This document shows, one piece after another, positions 11,648 through 22,418 of a DNA stretch of 64,000 nucleotides. Source of the DNA: Stratiolaelaps scimitus (taxonomy: Eukaryota; Arthropoda; Arachnida; Mesostigmata; Laelapidae). The position numbers and the translations under genes are program-made. How positions within the stretch are numbered: the first letter of the stretch is position 1; each line of letters begins with the position of its first letter. The notes beneath the pieces were generated by a model. It saw only the letters and a list, made by a program, of their open reading frames with translations, searched no databases and was not told the DNA's origin. The stretch is from NCBI GenBank assembly GCA_019614645.1, contig JABWDB010000001.1, positions 24,359,501 through 24,423,500 of the forward strand, read 5' to 3'.

Positions 11648-12553
11648 AATTGACGCTGTTGGAGGCTAACCTAACATTAATATTTAACTAAGATAACGGT
11701 TTCTGGGATATTTTAATTGGAATAATTCAATTTAGTTGTTACTACTATAATAGCAATAATATTTTAATAACATCTGGCTGCTATCATATGTTTTAAAACA
11801 AAATGGTTCTACAAAAGAACAACGTTGGACTGCTCTAGGCGACCCCACAGACCTTTAAACATTTTGACCTTCTGAGTGCATTTCACATTAATACTCCTCG
11901 GATATATCTCGTTTCAGTGCCAGATTATAGCTAAGAAGATTTCACTAAAGGCACACATACGTCTATTCGAACTACACAAAATCAAATTTTAGAGTAAAGT
12001 ATCAAGCACGGAAAAAGATAGCCTCTGTCTCGATGATAAGAGCTACAGATGACTCCAAATCAGTATTTGGAGTGTATCTGATCTCGATGAGGAGCGGCGG
12101 CATAGACGTATCTAATAGATACACGTACATACTTCTGTGAGAACTTTAACGATCGAAGCTTAATGTATGTTGAAATATGAAATCACCAAGGAGTCACAAG
12201 AAAGTCACCACACTAGTTTCATGTCATCACCCATTTCACGATATTGCGCTTTCCCCTTTAATTTTCGGAACTATTTCTATTTGTCTACAGTGCTATTTGG
12301 TGGCTACGGTTTCAAACATACGCAGACGTATAGTGTTGTTGTCTTCGTCCATGCAGGTGCCGCCGAACCCAATCAGTTACTGTGTGAGATGATCGTGCAG
12401 CTCATTCCCTGGATATTTCGCGGGTCAGGAGTTTGGATAGTTGACATCTTCTTCCCTTCGGAAAAACGTCCCACGCGTGTTCTGAACGAAGGGTTTCTTG
12501 GTACTGTATGCAGCAGTGTATCCTTCTCTCATTTTTTGTTCTCTCTAATCCAG

Positions 12554-12871
12554 CAGGCCGAAACCACGGACACGGAGAGATAGGACATTCCCGGCCAGCC
12601 GACAGTGAGCACAATGAAGGTTCCGCATTCCGACGCCCAACATCTACACGGACACAGCCCGTATTGGGGTGGCAAGCTTCGTGTAGAGGTTTGTCCCTGG
12701 CTGATGCTCTACGCCGCCACTTCTACAGTTGCTCCTCCGACCTACAGTACCATAATGGAATCGGTCACGTTGTCTAGCAGTCCGCTGGATAGGCGGCCTG
12801 TTGAGATTGTAGACCTTCACATTCGACACCAGGGCCGCTCAAGGGAGGACAACGAGGACGTTCCCGTATAG
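12554..12871 (+). CDS. Exon-like segment with 85-codon frame, unknown product
   Basis: A long pyrimidine tract (about 12519-12550) ends in CAG at 12551-12553, a good 3' splice acceptor. Sixty bases downstream is an ATG (12614) in favourable context (CACAATGA). It opens an 85-codon frame ending with TAG at 12869-12871. The predicted product begins MKVPHSDAQHLHGHSPYWGG and ends in a charged tail REDNEDVP. There is no signal peptide, membrane segment or known motif. It lies at the left edge of a GC-rich island. It could be a terminal coding exon, a 5' exon with an upstream-type ORF, or chance. No paired donor was found. Confidence 0.2.
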
Positions 12872-13168
12872 GACTCGTACGACCAGTTGTTTGGTCTCCC
12901 CTGGAAGCCGTTTTGGGCTCTGCTAGGTTCTGACTCGTTTAGCCATTCGTCCCGTTAACTCGCATCACTGGCCTGCGGTAGTAGTAGTGGCTGCAGAACG
13001 CCCGTCGTCAGTCGTGTTATCTCCGAACGCCCCGACCCTCCTCCCGCTGCGTCTTCGCCGCAGCTGTCTGTTCGCGTCTGTTCCCATTGTTTTCAGCTAC
13101 GTAGGAGATGCAGGAAGGATTGAGGTTCGGGCTGAGGTTGCTACTGAAGCAGCTGCTAGGTTCGCAAC

Positions 13169-13507
13169 ATGGCTGTCAAACGTCACCGGGTCACCGCTGT
13201 CATCTCGCGCTCTGCGACCGCCACTGTGGTGGTATCACACTTGGCTGGTGCCCGAAATCTCGGAACGAGACTACGAGGGGCGTCCTCGGTCGCATCCCTG
13301 CACCGTCCCCCCACTCCTCCGCACCGTCGACTTAACGACGCAAAAACGCCGACGTGCGAAAGGTCAGCACAGAAGAACCATGCTTTCGTGCCATCACTAA
13401 CCAAGAAGCAAGCAGCTGCCAGACAACTAGCGAACCAACTCAACGTACCCGCTCAAACCCAAGTATCAGCGCCAGCTGAACAGCGGCCGGGCAGACCGTG
13501 TGAATAG
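13169..13507 (+). CDS. Hypothetical 112-codon frame
   Basis: The ATG at 13169 sits in a strong context (CAACATGG) and opens 112 codons to a TGA ending at 13507. The product starts MAVKRHRVTAVISRSATATV and is basic, Ala/Arg/Pro-rich, without domain motifs or membrane segments. A different frame across the same bases (12987-13400) is open for 137 codons but only from a GTG. Two long overlapping frames point to low stop density in GC-rich DNA, so coding status is doubtful. Confidence 0.13.
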   Translation: MAVKRHRVTAVISRSATATVVVSHLAGARNLGTRLRGASSVASLHRPPTPPHRRLNDAKTPTCERSAQKNHAFVPSLTKKQAAARQLANQLNVPAQTQVSAPAEQRPGRPCE

Positions 13508-13709
13508 CAAATGATAGGTACGCCTTGTGATGATGTCACAGGGTTGTCCGGTGGATCCGCGCCTCGCATTTCACCATATACATAATATACACAGGCGCAC
13601 ATGCAGAGACACATCGATAGACACTCCCTCACCGATACTACACAAGTGGAAGGTGTCAGAGGGAAATCAGAGAGATGATCCACTGTCGTCTTCCTCTAGT
13701 CGCATACAC

Positions 13710-14240
13710 TTACGCATACACTCCTTCATAGATATATGCATACATACGTAGATACATACGCTCATATTCGTCAATACGTAAGCCGTATAGTCTACGTAGG
13801 CCGTCCACTTCACATCGGACACGTAGCATTATCGTAGGCGGTGAACAGCGAGCGCAATGGGGTGCTGTACACAGAGCAAGCACTACAAAGACCAATACAA
13901 AAGGACGTTCTCGACAGGTCTTTCCACCTAGCCCCCAATTTCGTTCCAGCGTCAGTTCGCTCGGTTTCGCCAGAAGGCCGAAGCTGAGGCTCTGGACTAC
14001 TTTCCGCCGAGTGCCTGCCGGCGAGCCAATCACATCAGCAGCAGCCATTTGGTTGGATTTAGAGCTGGTAGTCGATGATGATGGTGGTGGTTCTGCTGCT
14101 GCCGCTACAGCTAGTGCTCCTGCTTCTCTTCGCAGCGGGGATATTATTAACACGGTGGAATCCAGCCCAGATTGTTCATTTACATCATCAGCAGCGTCTC
14201 TATACGGCGGTGGCAGCAGTGCGGAGAGACTGAACGCCAT
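13710..14240 (-). CDS. Hypothetical 176-codon frame, possible first coding exon
   Basis: On the - strand an ATG (14238-14240) in acceptable context (GAGATGG), with an in-frame TGA about 36 bases upstream and no ATG between, opens 176 codons. The first roughly 105 residues start MAFSLSALLPPPYRDAADDV and include an Ala/Pro/Ser-rich run (AVAAAAEPPPSSSTTSSKS). They look like a disordered N-terminus. Later residues contain a short hydrophobic stretch (VLVFVVLALC) and then a Tyr/Arg-rich tail encoded by an ATAC-rich tract; that tail may be intron read-through. The + strand over the same region is also open for over 200 codons from a GTG (14011-14634). Either strand, or neither, could be coding. No family recognised. 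Confidence 0.25.
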   Translation of the reverse strand: MAFSLSALLPPPYRDAADDVNEQSGLDSTVLIISPLRREAGALAVAAAAEPPPSSSTTSSKSNQMAAADVIGSPAGTRRKVVQSLSFGLLAKPSELTLERNWGLGGKTCRERPFVLVFVVLALCTAPHCARCSPPTIMLRVRCEVDGLRRLYGLRIDEYERMYLRMYAYIYEGVYA

Positions 14241-17069
14241 CTCTGCACTCGATGGCGAACGAAGAAAAATTCCCCATCACAAAAAAAGGGAAAGAAAGGA
14301 GAATTCGAGAACTTCTCGATATTCGATGAATCCCTTCCGTCAGGATGATGCTGTAGTAACAACAGCAATCAGGATAGACAAGACGAATTCAGTGTTTGTT
14401 GACACTGATTGCACCATTTTGCGGTACACGAAGCTGTCGACTTATGGGTTGTTTTCTATCATTGTAACTGCTACCGAAGCTCGCCATAATAATAATAATC
14501 ATAATAATCATAAAATAAGCGCTTATTTGCACCGACAGATCTGTATAACATTGCGATTATTTTATACGTTTCTTGTCATCGATCTAGTTGCATCTGTTGA
14601 CACTGTATATCTCGCAAAGGGGATCATGAATTGAATTTATTAAGAATTAATCCTTGATTATAGAGTCGACCAAAAACTGCTATATGTATATATGTTAGAA
14701 TGTTCCGATTGAACTTCCCCGCCTTCTAACGTCCAGGAATATGTCCCACTTAGAAGCCATAGTTTGCAAAATAAAGGCTTTATTCTAATATACGTTACGG
14801 ATCTCGAAGGTTACTGAACTTGCGCCTGTCTCCCTTCCTCTCTCTCTCTCTCTCCTAACGTACTTTGTAGAAAGACGTGCATGAGAAATTCAGAATATCG
14901 GCGTAAATATAATAAAAAAACTGAGCCTTGTTAGCTTAAGGTCGTGTTTACTAGCCTCACCCGTCAATTCCTCCTTCACTGCTGGTCCCGGTCGCTATGC
15001 GGTCGGGATAATCCGATGTTCTAACAATCGTCTAGGTCATCGTCTACAACCGAATTCGTCGCCGGCCAGTCCTCCTGAGCGAAGATGGCCAAATAGAAGG
15101 AGAAGCTCTCCTTTCACTAACTCACTCCCCCGTTATTTTCTGCCTCTCTGTCTCCTCTATCTTACTTCGGTAGCTTTCTCTAGTTTCGTACCTCGATGGG
15201 TGGACGAACCGAGAGAAGCGAGCGTCGTCGCTCCGATTCACGTCTTACCCGACCATTCCCGCCAGGCGATCCAAAGCCTCGTGGCGCCTGCTGCGAAGCT
15301 GTACCGCCAACCTCTCTAAGCCTCTTTGTTGCTTCATAAAGCGTAAATCCAGACCTTTAGGCTGCAAACGGTTGCGACTGCTTCGACTCGCCTGGCACTC
15401 CTTGCTACACTAGACTACTTGGGGCAAGAGTAACGACTAAGAGCAGGAATAGATCCTTCACTCACTCGACCGGTAACGTAGCTCGTGCTGCAGGCTGCAA
15501 ACTCGCCGATGAAGGCAAGCGAGGAGTCAGTCAGCCGGAGACGAGACGGCGGACGCCGTAGGGAGAACATGGGAGATAAATGCATCATGCACAACGAAAC
15601 GCGCAACCTATGCGACTGTCTCGGTGCTGGCGGGATTGGGTAGCTGGATATCTGTTATACATGTGATATATTGAGTTTTGGGTGGGTTTTTGTTCAAAAC
15701 GACGAACTCTCGTTTAATAACAACAAACCAATTGTGGTATTATTGTGTTTGTGAGGGCGAGTGTATGTTATGCGCCCTCTAAGAGTTGTACTAATATGAC
15801 GATTGCTCGTGGTGGCTGTCAGTGTGCATAAATTGATGTAAGGGTGAGTGGCCATTGGTGTAGAGTGACGCGCATCGGTCACATACAATAGTAGACAGCC
15901 GTAGCTTCACATATCGTCTACAAAAGCCAAGACCCAGTATTTTCGTTTGTTTTTTTGGGTTTTCTCAGGTAAAATGGGAAGACTCTTCTTTGCGTAAACT
16001 AAATAAAATAAAAGTAAAAAATATTGGAAATATTGTGAACCTCAAATATGTCCTCAAGGCCCTCGCCGCCCCTACCGGTCCGTAGTACGATAAACTAAGG
16101 ATGCGGCTCGGCAGAGAGTGCAGCGTAAGGGGATAAGGCACACCTGGGTGGTAGGGACTTCGGTAAGACCAAAGTCTACCCGTCGAGGTCGACTCTTGCG
16201 CTTCTCTAGACTTAATAGTTCTTTTCAATCAGCACTGGCAGTGGGTTACTACGGCTATATATTCCTTCATAAGGGACAAATAAGAAAGTGGTGGACGGAG
16301 CCCCGTTGAGCCGTCACAGGGCTGGGATTTCACCTGATTGGACACGTCGCGAAAGTTAGTTGTGTGCCTTGCGTCAATCCGTTTGAGCTGACTCTTGCAA
16401 TGATCAAGGTGCACTCGAAAGGTGAACGCCCGCAAAAAATAACGAGAAAGAGATACGTATTTTATTCATATGTTTGGGAGGATCTGGTATGGGAGGGGGG
16501 TAATGGGAGTAAGCAACTAAATAGTGAGTGTAAGTAAAAGGTGCATATAAGAACAGAAATCACTACAGAACTCCAATGAGAGAAGGCTCTTCTGCCTTTA
16601 CCAAGGGACATGGGGAAGTAATCCGATTAAATACTCGTATGCATGTTGGTATATGCTCTTAACTGGTAATGAAGTTACCTGAAGCACCATCCTCGCTAAT
16701 GGCTCTGGTCTATCCACGTCGACTTTTCGAAGAATTCATGAACCTCTATCGCTGCTATATCCACTGCTCCGGGATCTGAGCTTCATCGAGACGCATTTTT
16801 ACCAACACCAGCTGTTACCCGGATCGACTCGATCGAGGCCAGCATCTTCAGTACGAGAGCTTGAGCTCATACAGCGGAAAATGGCTGTCTGGAAAAAGGG
16901 AAGGGGACAAAGCACGCCACCGTCTTGCCCTGCGCACACTCGTGTCTTACCGAAATGCAGAAAAATCGAAGTTTACAATGTACTGATTAAATCAAACCGC
17001 ACAAACGTTTGAAGAAAATTTCCTCCACTCCAACAAAATGAGGTATAACCCCAAGCCACCTTCCTAGAT
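14241..17069. other. No gene seen
   Basis: Contains AAT-rich tracts near 14489-14520, a CT microsatellite and a GC-richer block at 14950-15620 with scattered short frames. The + strand frame opened by a GTG at 14011 runs into this stretch as far as 14634, but late codons come from AT-rich sequence. Nothing supportable. Confidence 0.5.
14838..14854. repeat. (CT)n microsatellite
   Basis: Uninterrupted CT run preceded by a pyrimidine-rich tract. Confidence 0.9.
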
Positions 17070-17239
17070 ATCGAGGTAATGCCAAGCATGCCAAATCTAG
17101 GGAAGAGATAGGATCTCAACAGAGGATGGTGGTTTTAGCAGGTGGAGTCGTTTTGACATCCACGTCAACCCCCCTGCACTGGATAGGCCCACTTTCTATA
17201 AATATTGGAATGTCTCTAGTGGTCTCTATGCGTTATTGA
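17070..17239 (+). repeat. Dispersed repeat, copy 2 (probably a transposon-derived coding fragment)
   Basis: Partner of 629-806. This copy keeps one open frame from about 17122 to 17239, including EDGGFSRWSRFDIHVNPPAL and then DRPTFYKYWNVSSG. The shared frame and the excess of third-position differences against copy 1 suggest descent from a translated element. It lies about 700 bp upstream of the Ty3/gypsy integrase relic on the same strand, so the two could belong to one element, but nothing in the sequence joins them. Confidence 0.7.
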
Positions 17240-17944
17240 AGATAGATGATACCGACATGTGCACGATTCCAGATCCGTAACGAGGGACCTGTTCGTTCGA
17301 GAGGACCCATACACCTGCTAGACTCCTGAGCCTATCGAGTTAAGGACTCCAAGTAAAGCGTTCGTCAGCAAGTTGGCCATCCTAACCCCCAGAGCTGGGA
17401 TGGCTGAAAGAGCTCGCCATTACTCGCAATGCGAGGAAGGCTTCTCCTCTCTGAAGATTCGCCAGACATCATCACAAGTGCCATTTAAATTTCTCTGACA
17501 GCGAACAATTTCAGTGCGGGATAGACTGCTGTTCCAAAACAAACAATTTTTTTACTTAGTTTCATACTTAGTTTACGTTCGCCAAAAGCACCCTCTCAAT
17601 GTTCTTATTGGGCGCCCACGTGTCAGCCTTATGCTGGCAGGTGTTGCCAATTTCACCTTCTTTAACGTTCATATGGACTCAAATGATTAAACAAATGCCG
17701 AATTGCAGAGGTCAAATTTGAGGTGGACTACTATTCATCAAAGAGTATGCGTCTACTGTATCCCGTATGATATTGAATCATAATTCGCATTAAGTATGAT
17801 TTCTCATTGAGAGGGATATTAGTTGAATCCATTTCCCTCTTTGTGGAAATCGAATGGATCTATCGATCTAATCTAATAGTGCTGTAAGGACGACCTTTGA
17901 GGCTCCCCGATTTAAGTGGCTGGACAATTGTTTCCTAGCATATA
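17240..17944. other. No gene seen between two transposon relics
   Basis: Mixed DNA with stops in all frames. It may be the remainder of a decayed element, since transposon-like matches lie on both sides, but no motif is visible here. Confidence 0.4.
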
Positions 17945-18195
17945 GCGGTCAACAGCATTGCTGACGTTGAGTGAAATGTGGACACCGGCCTGGGAAAGCC
18001 GGAAATTGCCTTCACCTGCGATAGGCCCAACTGATATTTCGGTGAATTCACATGTGCAGTACTTCGTTCACGATTCTGTTGTCACGAACTGCATCGTAAC
18101 CGACAACAGTTCAAAAGGTCCCCACTGACTACTCAAGTGATACTCATTGGGTTGAAAAGCTAACCATGTTTAGTTACGCGTATATCTGCACATAC
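17945..18195 (+). mobile_element. Ty3/gypsy-type integrase core relic
   Basis: A decayed integrase core is readable with frame changes. At 18068-18091 the frame gives SRFCCHEL, resembling the SRFG-x-P block. One base later the next frame gives IVTDN (18093-18107), the second catalytic Asp region (TDNG/TDRG in the family). In that same frame, interrupted by three TGA codons, come LLK (18129-18137), SLG and KANHV, matching the usual block leading to the AYHP motif. Upstream, FTCDRPN (about 18013-18033) resembles the LT-x-IDR-FTR block but is too short, implying a deletion. No reverse transcriptase, RNase H or LTRs were located nearby. The element is long dead. Confidence 0.4.
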
Positions 18196-18347
18196 CATCA
18201 TTGATTTGATCCGAAAATTCACAATTTCGGATAATATTAGTATTACAAATGTGGCTGGCCCCAACTGTTTTTCGTTTGAGGCATGCAGTTTCTACGGGAA
18301 TATCGAAGAGAGCCTGTTTCATGGCTCGGGTGCATTTTACCAGCACG

Positions 18348-18369
18348 ATATATATATATATATATATAT
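18348..18369. repeat. (AT)n microsatellite
   Basis: AT dinucleotide run of about 22 bp. Confidence 0.95.
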
Positions 18370-18547
18370 GCAGTGACGACGCAGGTTCATGTGAGAATTC
18401 GCGCTTCATAATTCGTCACTCAAGTTGAGCTGGGTCGTCAGGTCCGAGAATATACAAAAAAGTAATAGGTGACAACAAGAAGGGTAAAGGCTTTGTTGTT
18501 GGTATTTATTAACGTAACTACAATCTTGAGAGACTTAAGTCTTTTAT

Positions 18548-18638
18548 ATATCACCGGGTGGAGGTGCTCGAACCTGGGGACTCCAGCTGTTTGCAGCCAT
18601 AGATTTAGCTGTCCAAACCAATGCGCCATAAACCAACA
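18548..18638 (-). repeat. tRNA-like / SINE head relic
   Basis: Read on the - strand, TGGCGCATTGG resembles the internal A box. GGTTCGAGCACC, about 45 bases downstream, resembles the B box of RNA polymerase III promoters. Between them CAGCT and GGCTG can form an anticodon-type stem with an 8-nt loop. The T stem does not pair properly, so this is not a working tRNA. A tRNA-derived SINE head or tRNA pseudogene fits best. Confidence 0.4.
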
Positions 18639-19814
18639 TCCACCAAATGCCAACCATAATCGTAATCCATGACAAAAGCAGTTTTGTTGTTCTGTATCAC
18701 ACGCGCGTGAGTCTGATTCATAAGGCAAGGAGGCTTCGATGAAGACATTGACAAAATTAAAACAACTAGCTGTATTGCCGACATGATGACACGCATGGCA
18801 GCTCATCGAGGTTGATAACGATTGTCGACTACCCGTTTGTAACGACGGGTCGCGGGAGCGGGAGCGACTATCCAGCAATCGAGAGAGGTTTTGAGTGCGC
18901 CGTGTCTTTTATAGGTTCTGAGGGCTAGGGTATTTTTTCGTTGTCGTGAGAGGTTGACAGCAAGGTACCCGTATTACGAGGATTCACCTTCCGATTGACA
19001 AGAGTATATCTGAGTATACATACAAAAAGTTCGCGGAGGGGTTCCTGCTGGTGATTTATAAGAATTATGATTCCTGTCCACTGCTAATAAATACATTTTA
19101 TCTGGGCCAAGTCGTTTAATTGTCTTCACGTTCGTTTCTGAGGAGTATACCTTGCACGGCACAACCAGTCCGACGTACTCAGATTTACCCCTTAGGGCTC
19201 ACACGCCAGCACGAATGTCTCATTAGACCGAATTTTCTTTGAGTAATTACGCGCTGCTGTTGCCACTGCCGTTCGAAAGTTTTACTGGTAAGATCGTCCC
19301 GCACGCATGCGACTAGCCTGATGACCGACTCCAGACACTATCGCGATTGGTTAGACTTGCTCTGAGGAGGGGTGTAGAGAACATCGTCTGTGCTAGCGAT
19401 TTTCAAGCCGCGTGCTCGAAGGCTCTGGCTGTGAGCCCACACATACGCGCACCGGCCGCTATAAAGTCCGCCGATAATTGCTTCGGCCGACTCGCTCGAC
19501 ACGATTCCTAGAGATCGCAGGGAAGTCCACGGAAAAGTTAACCTCGAACTGTCCAGCCATACCGCTCTCACGAACAGCTTAGCATAGCGCCAAAGTCGCG
19601 CAAGCAAAGGAAGAATCACTTGTCGCGGAACTATGGTATTAATTTCCATCTGTAGACAGCTTCTTTTGAGATTACGAAAACACAAGCCGATGCGAGTCAA
19701 TTGGTCGTACGAACTCCCAGCGAGGAAATATCAAAGACATTAATTATTATATTTAACGTTTTCATTAGATACGCGATAGTAGGGAGGCATGTCATTCTTT
19801 TGCAAACCCCTATA

Positions 19815-20095
19815 GTTTTGGATCGGAGACGTCAATGATCAGTCCTAGGGAGAGTGAACGGGCAACCCTATTCGAGATATTTCAATCAATGGGCTGAGCC
19901 GGCTTGGATAAATAAGACGACGGATGTATCATAAATTATGGCTAACGAACGCGGCAAAGCCCGACAAACTTTCTTAACTGACTTAACGCTGCCAAACGTG
20001 ACACAATCCGGAGACGACCTATTGGACCTTATAACGGTGTTTTTTCCAACGTTGTGGAGCACCTACTGATCATATTACGACGCCGCTAGCCTACC
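19815..20095 (+). mobile_element. LINE endonuclease relic
   Basis: This is the second half of an APE-type endonuclease, in the right order but in changing frames. GDVND at 19825-19839 stands for GDFND. Next comes RATLFEIFQSMG at about 19859-19894, the L-x-EL-x-x-x-GL block, then a TGA. It is followed by SGDDLLDLIT at about 20007-20036, the LLDLIIT block, and then TDHIT at 20065-20079, corresponding to the conserved SDH. Several stops and frameshifts separate these. No reverse transcriptase follows. It is a different sequence from the LINE at 4316, so at least two lineages or deeply diverged copies are present. Confidence 0.55.
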
Positions 20096-20678
20096 CGACA
20101 ATGAGAGTTGAGCGGGCCACTTGGTATACTTTACAGCAAGCTTGTCCTACCTGATATTTGGTCATGCTAATATATTTCGCTTCTAATAGAGGGGAAATCA
20201 GATAGTTTGTGCCGTATAGGACGTTGTAGAAATTTCGCTCCAGGATGCACGGTGGTCCCCACCTGTTCGGTGTCTCAGACGAGAACAACACGCGAAGTTA
20301 GTAATCGTGTCGCATTTCAGTGTCACGCCAAGAATTAAGTATCACAAAGGCGCAAATGTCTGCTCCGATTATTGCAATATTTATTATATTTTTGCCCCTC
20401 AAACCTCTCTCGTGCTCTCCACCTAAGGACTCGCTTACTTATACCGTGACCAGTGAACGCTGGTTCAGAATGTATTTTGCATAAGTCAGAGGCCGGATAC
20501 GTGAAATCAATTGTTTTCTACCAGATTTGGACCTTCGCATGATGCGTCTGATGGATCTGTTCTCTATGTGTACCTCTTTGTAATAAATCGTAATCTATTT
20601 TTCGAAGTCGCTCAGTAATTCATACAGTTCTAAGATATTATAACAGGAACACCCAGGGAGCACCAATGAACAGCCACG

Positions 20679-20701
20679 AGCCATCTGTTCTTCAGATGGC
20701 T
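20679..20701. other. Perfect 9-bp hairpin, 5-nt loop
   Basis: AGCCATCTG and CAGATGGCT flank TTCTT. It may be chance or part of a structured transcript. Confidence 0.6.
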
Positions 20702-21222
20702 GCGCGCTACGAAGACACTAGTTGCCCTATGTGTACAATGTGATATCGCAAATAAATGTATGTTATTCATTTGATCGGGCTATACCAAAACAACACAGCA
20801 AGTATGCGATCACTTTGTAGTTTACCGAGGCCACGCATCGTTGTCGACTTTCTGTGAGGCGACCTAGTAGAAGTAAGGACCTTTAGAAGTCAACGACCAA
20901 CCGATTGAACCAGTTACATGTTCGTCTAGGTCTTCTTGTGGTGCTCACAAATTCTAGCTACCAGCACTGCCGGGGACTGCCACTATGTAGAGTAAATTTT
21001 GTACAGCATCTCCTCCTTAACCGTTCGTGATGTGACATTCGTCCCATTTACAAAATATAATAAACATTAAATAAATGTGATCATTTGACGTAGTGCAACA
21101 ATCCGGTGTTTTTTTTAATTGCGTTATCTTTGTAATACCATTTCCCAAAATCGAATTATTTTATTACTTTTATCTATCGTAAGCAAGACACCGTTCAGTT
21201 GTCAAGAAAAACAACACAGTCA

Positions 21223-21242
21223 TACAGGGTGATTAGTGTATC
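21223..21242 (+). repeat. Possible DNA-transposon end
   Basis: TACAGGGTGATTAGTG shares its first nine bases with TACAGGGTGTTCGG at 61617. The shared TA plus CAGGGTG resembles the end of a TA-flanked cut-and-paste element. No transposase is nearby. Confidence 0.2.
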
Positions 21243-21290
21243 TCTAATTTTCTTTTTTTGCTTTATTCGACAATCTCACAAATATTAATA

Positions 21291-21308
21291 CTAATAATAA
21301 TAATAATA
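21291..21308. repeat. (TAA)n microsatellite
   Basis: Short TAA trinucleotide run. Confidence 0.85.
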
Positions 21309-22418
21309 CATTAATTAGAAGATTCGTTACCACAGCTAACCGTGGTGTGAAAGTATGAGCAATAATGCCGGAACGAGAAATGGAAGAAGAATTATGTCTA
21401 AGAAACTAATAACAAATTAATAAAACGAGCGACTCATGTTTGAGAATTGCTTGTTTTGCTCGTACTTAAGCGGTATTATGGTGAAAAATATACTGAGGTC
21501 ACATTGTTCTCAATATCGCCATGGACAGACGCATACAATGGCAAATCTAATGCAGGCACTACCTAGTTCATAACGAAAAACAGAGGCAAATATTCTCATC
21601 CATCGAGAAGCAGATAATTTGGCTCCGAACAATTACCCGTTTCGTCCGCCCTCATCGAAAGATGACGGCAAAACATCGTACTGGTATTAATTAAGGGCTT
21701 TATTTGCAATTCCTGCCCCGTCACGGTTGGTTGGCATAACGTTATCCAACTTCTCAACATCGTTAATGTTGAACCACAAAACAAGCGTTTCGTTTCTCCA
21801 CATTCGAACGACATAGACCATATAACCTGTCGTAGTTTACACAAACTGTTTCTATACTTGGTATAAACAGCTGTTTATAGGGCGCTGATATCGAGGATAT
21901 AAAATATGTACACAGCACACGTGGAGCGAGGCTATAAAACCGGCTGGGAGAAAGAAGAGACGAGGGAATCACCTCCGATATTTTCAAGCTGACTTCAAAT
22001 GTTTATTATCAGTAGTATCATAATCAATAGTATAGTATTATAATCAACACTTGAGATTAGGGAGTCGTCCCTTTTGTATTCCAACTAAACAGAAAGAGTG
22101 CCTCCGTCCTAAAAAGACATTTCCTGTATATATCTTCGGTTCTCTCTCGCTCCTCCTCGCTTCGAACCATCTCTTACTCCATCATTTATTCTGTATTCTA
22201 TCTTGCATTTATCGATAATGGAACAACTCAGTTTTTGTTGTTATTGGTTACCAACAGTATTAGCTGTTCGTACAACTTGACAGAGCCTAGAATAGTGTTC
22301 TGCCTTCCCTCTGGCTGCCGCTACCCCCGTCGATCTCACATGTCATTCACCACAATAGCGGGTAGGTTGATAGGCAGCAAGAATGGTCAGTCTGTCAGTG
22401 TAGGTTAAGAAGACTCAC

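Larger units (their letters stand above)
5481..12553. other. Gene-poor stretch with many microsatellites
   Basis: About 7 kb with no convincing gene. It holds AT, CT and CA microsatellites, a GC-rich patch at 6900-7030 with a perfect hairpin, a possible microexon at 7963, a ten-G run at 8692-8701 and GC-richer patches near 8550-8900 and 10550-10850. One - strand segment (9446-9706) stays open for 87 codons without an ATG; it has no recognisable motif. Confidence 0.5.
18196..19814. other. No gene; contains one tRNA-like relic
   Basis: Apart from an (AT)n tract and the tRNA-like segment at 18548-18638, no feature is supportable. The 146-codon - strand frame over 18438-18878 crosses that relic and has no motif. 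Confidence 0.45.
20096..22418. other. No gene seen
   Basis: Mixed to AT-rich DNA. It holds a perfect 9-bp hairpin (20679-20701), a possible transposon end (21223-21242), a TAA microsatellite and TATAAAA at about 21934 with no supported transcript. Two - strand frames between 21596 and 21987 are open for about 75-82 codons without recognisable motifs. Confidence 0.45.
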
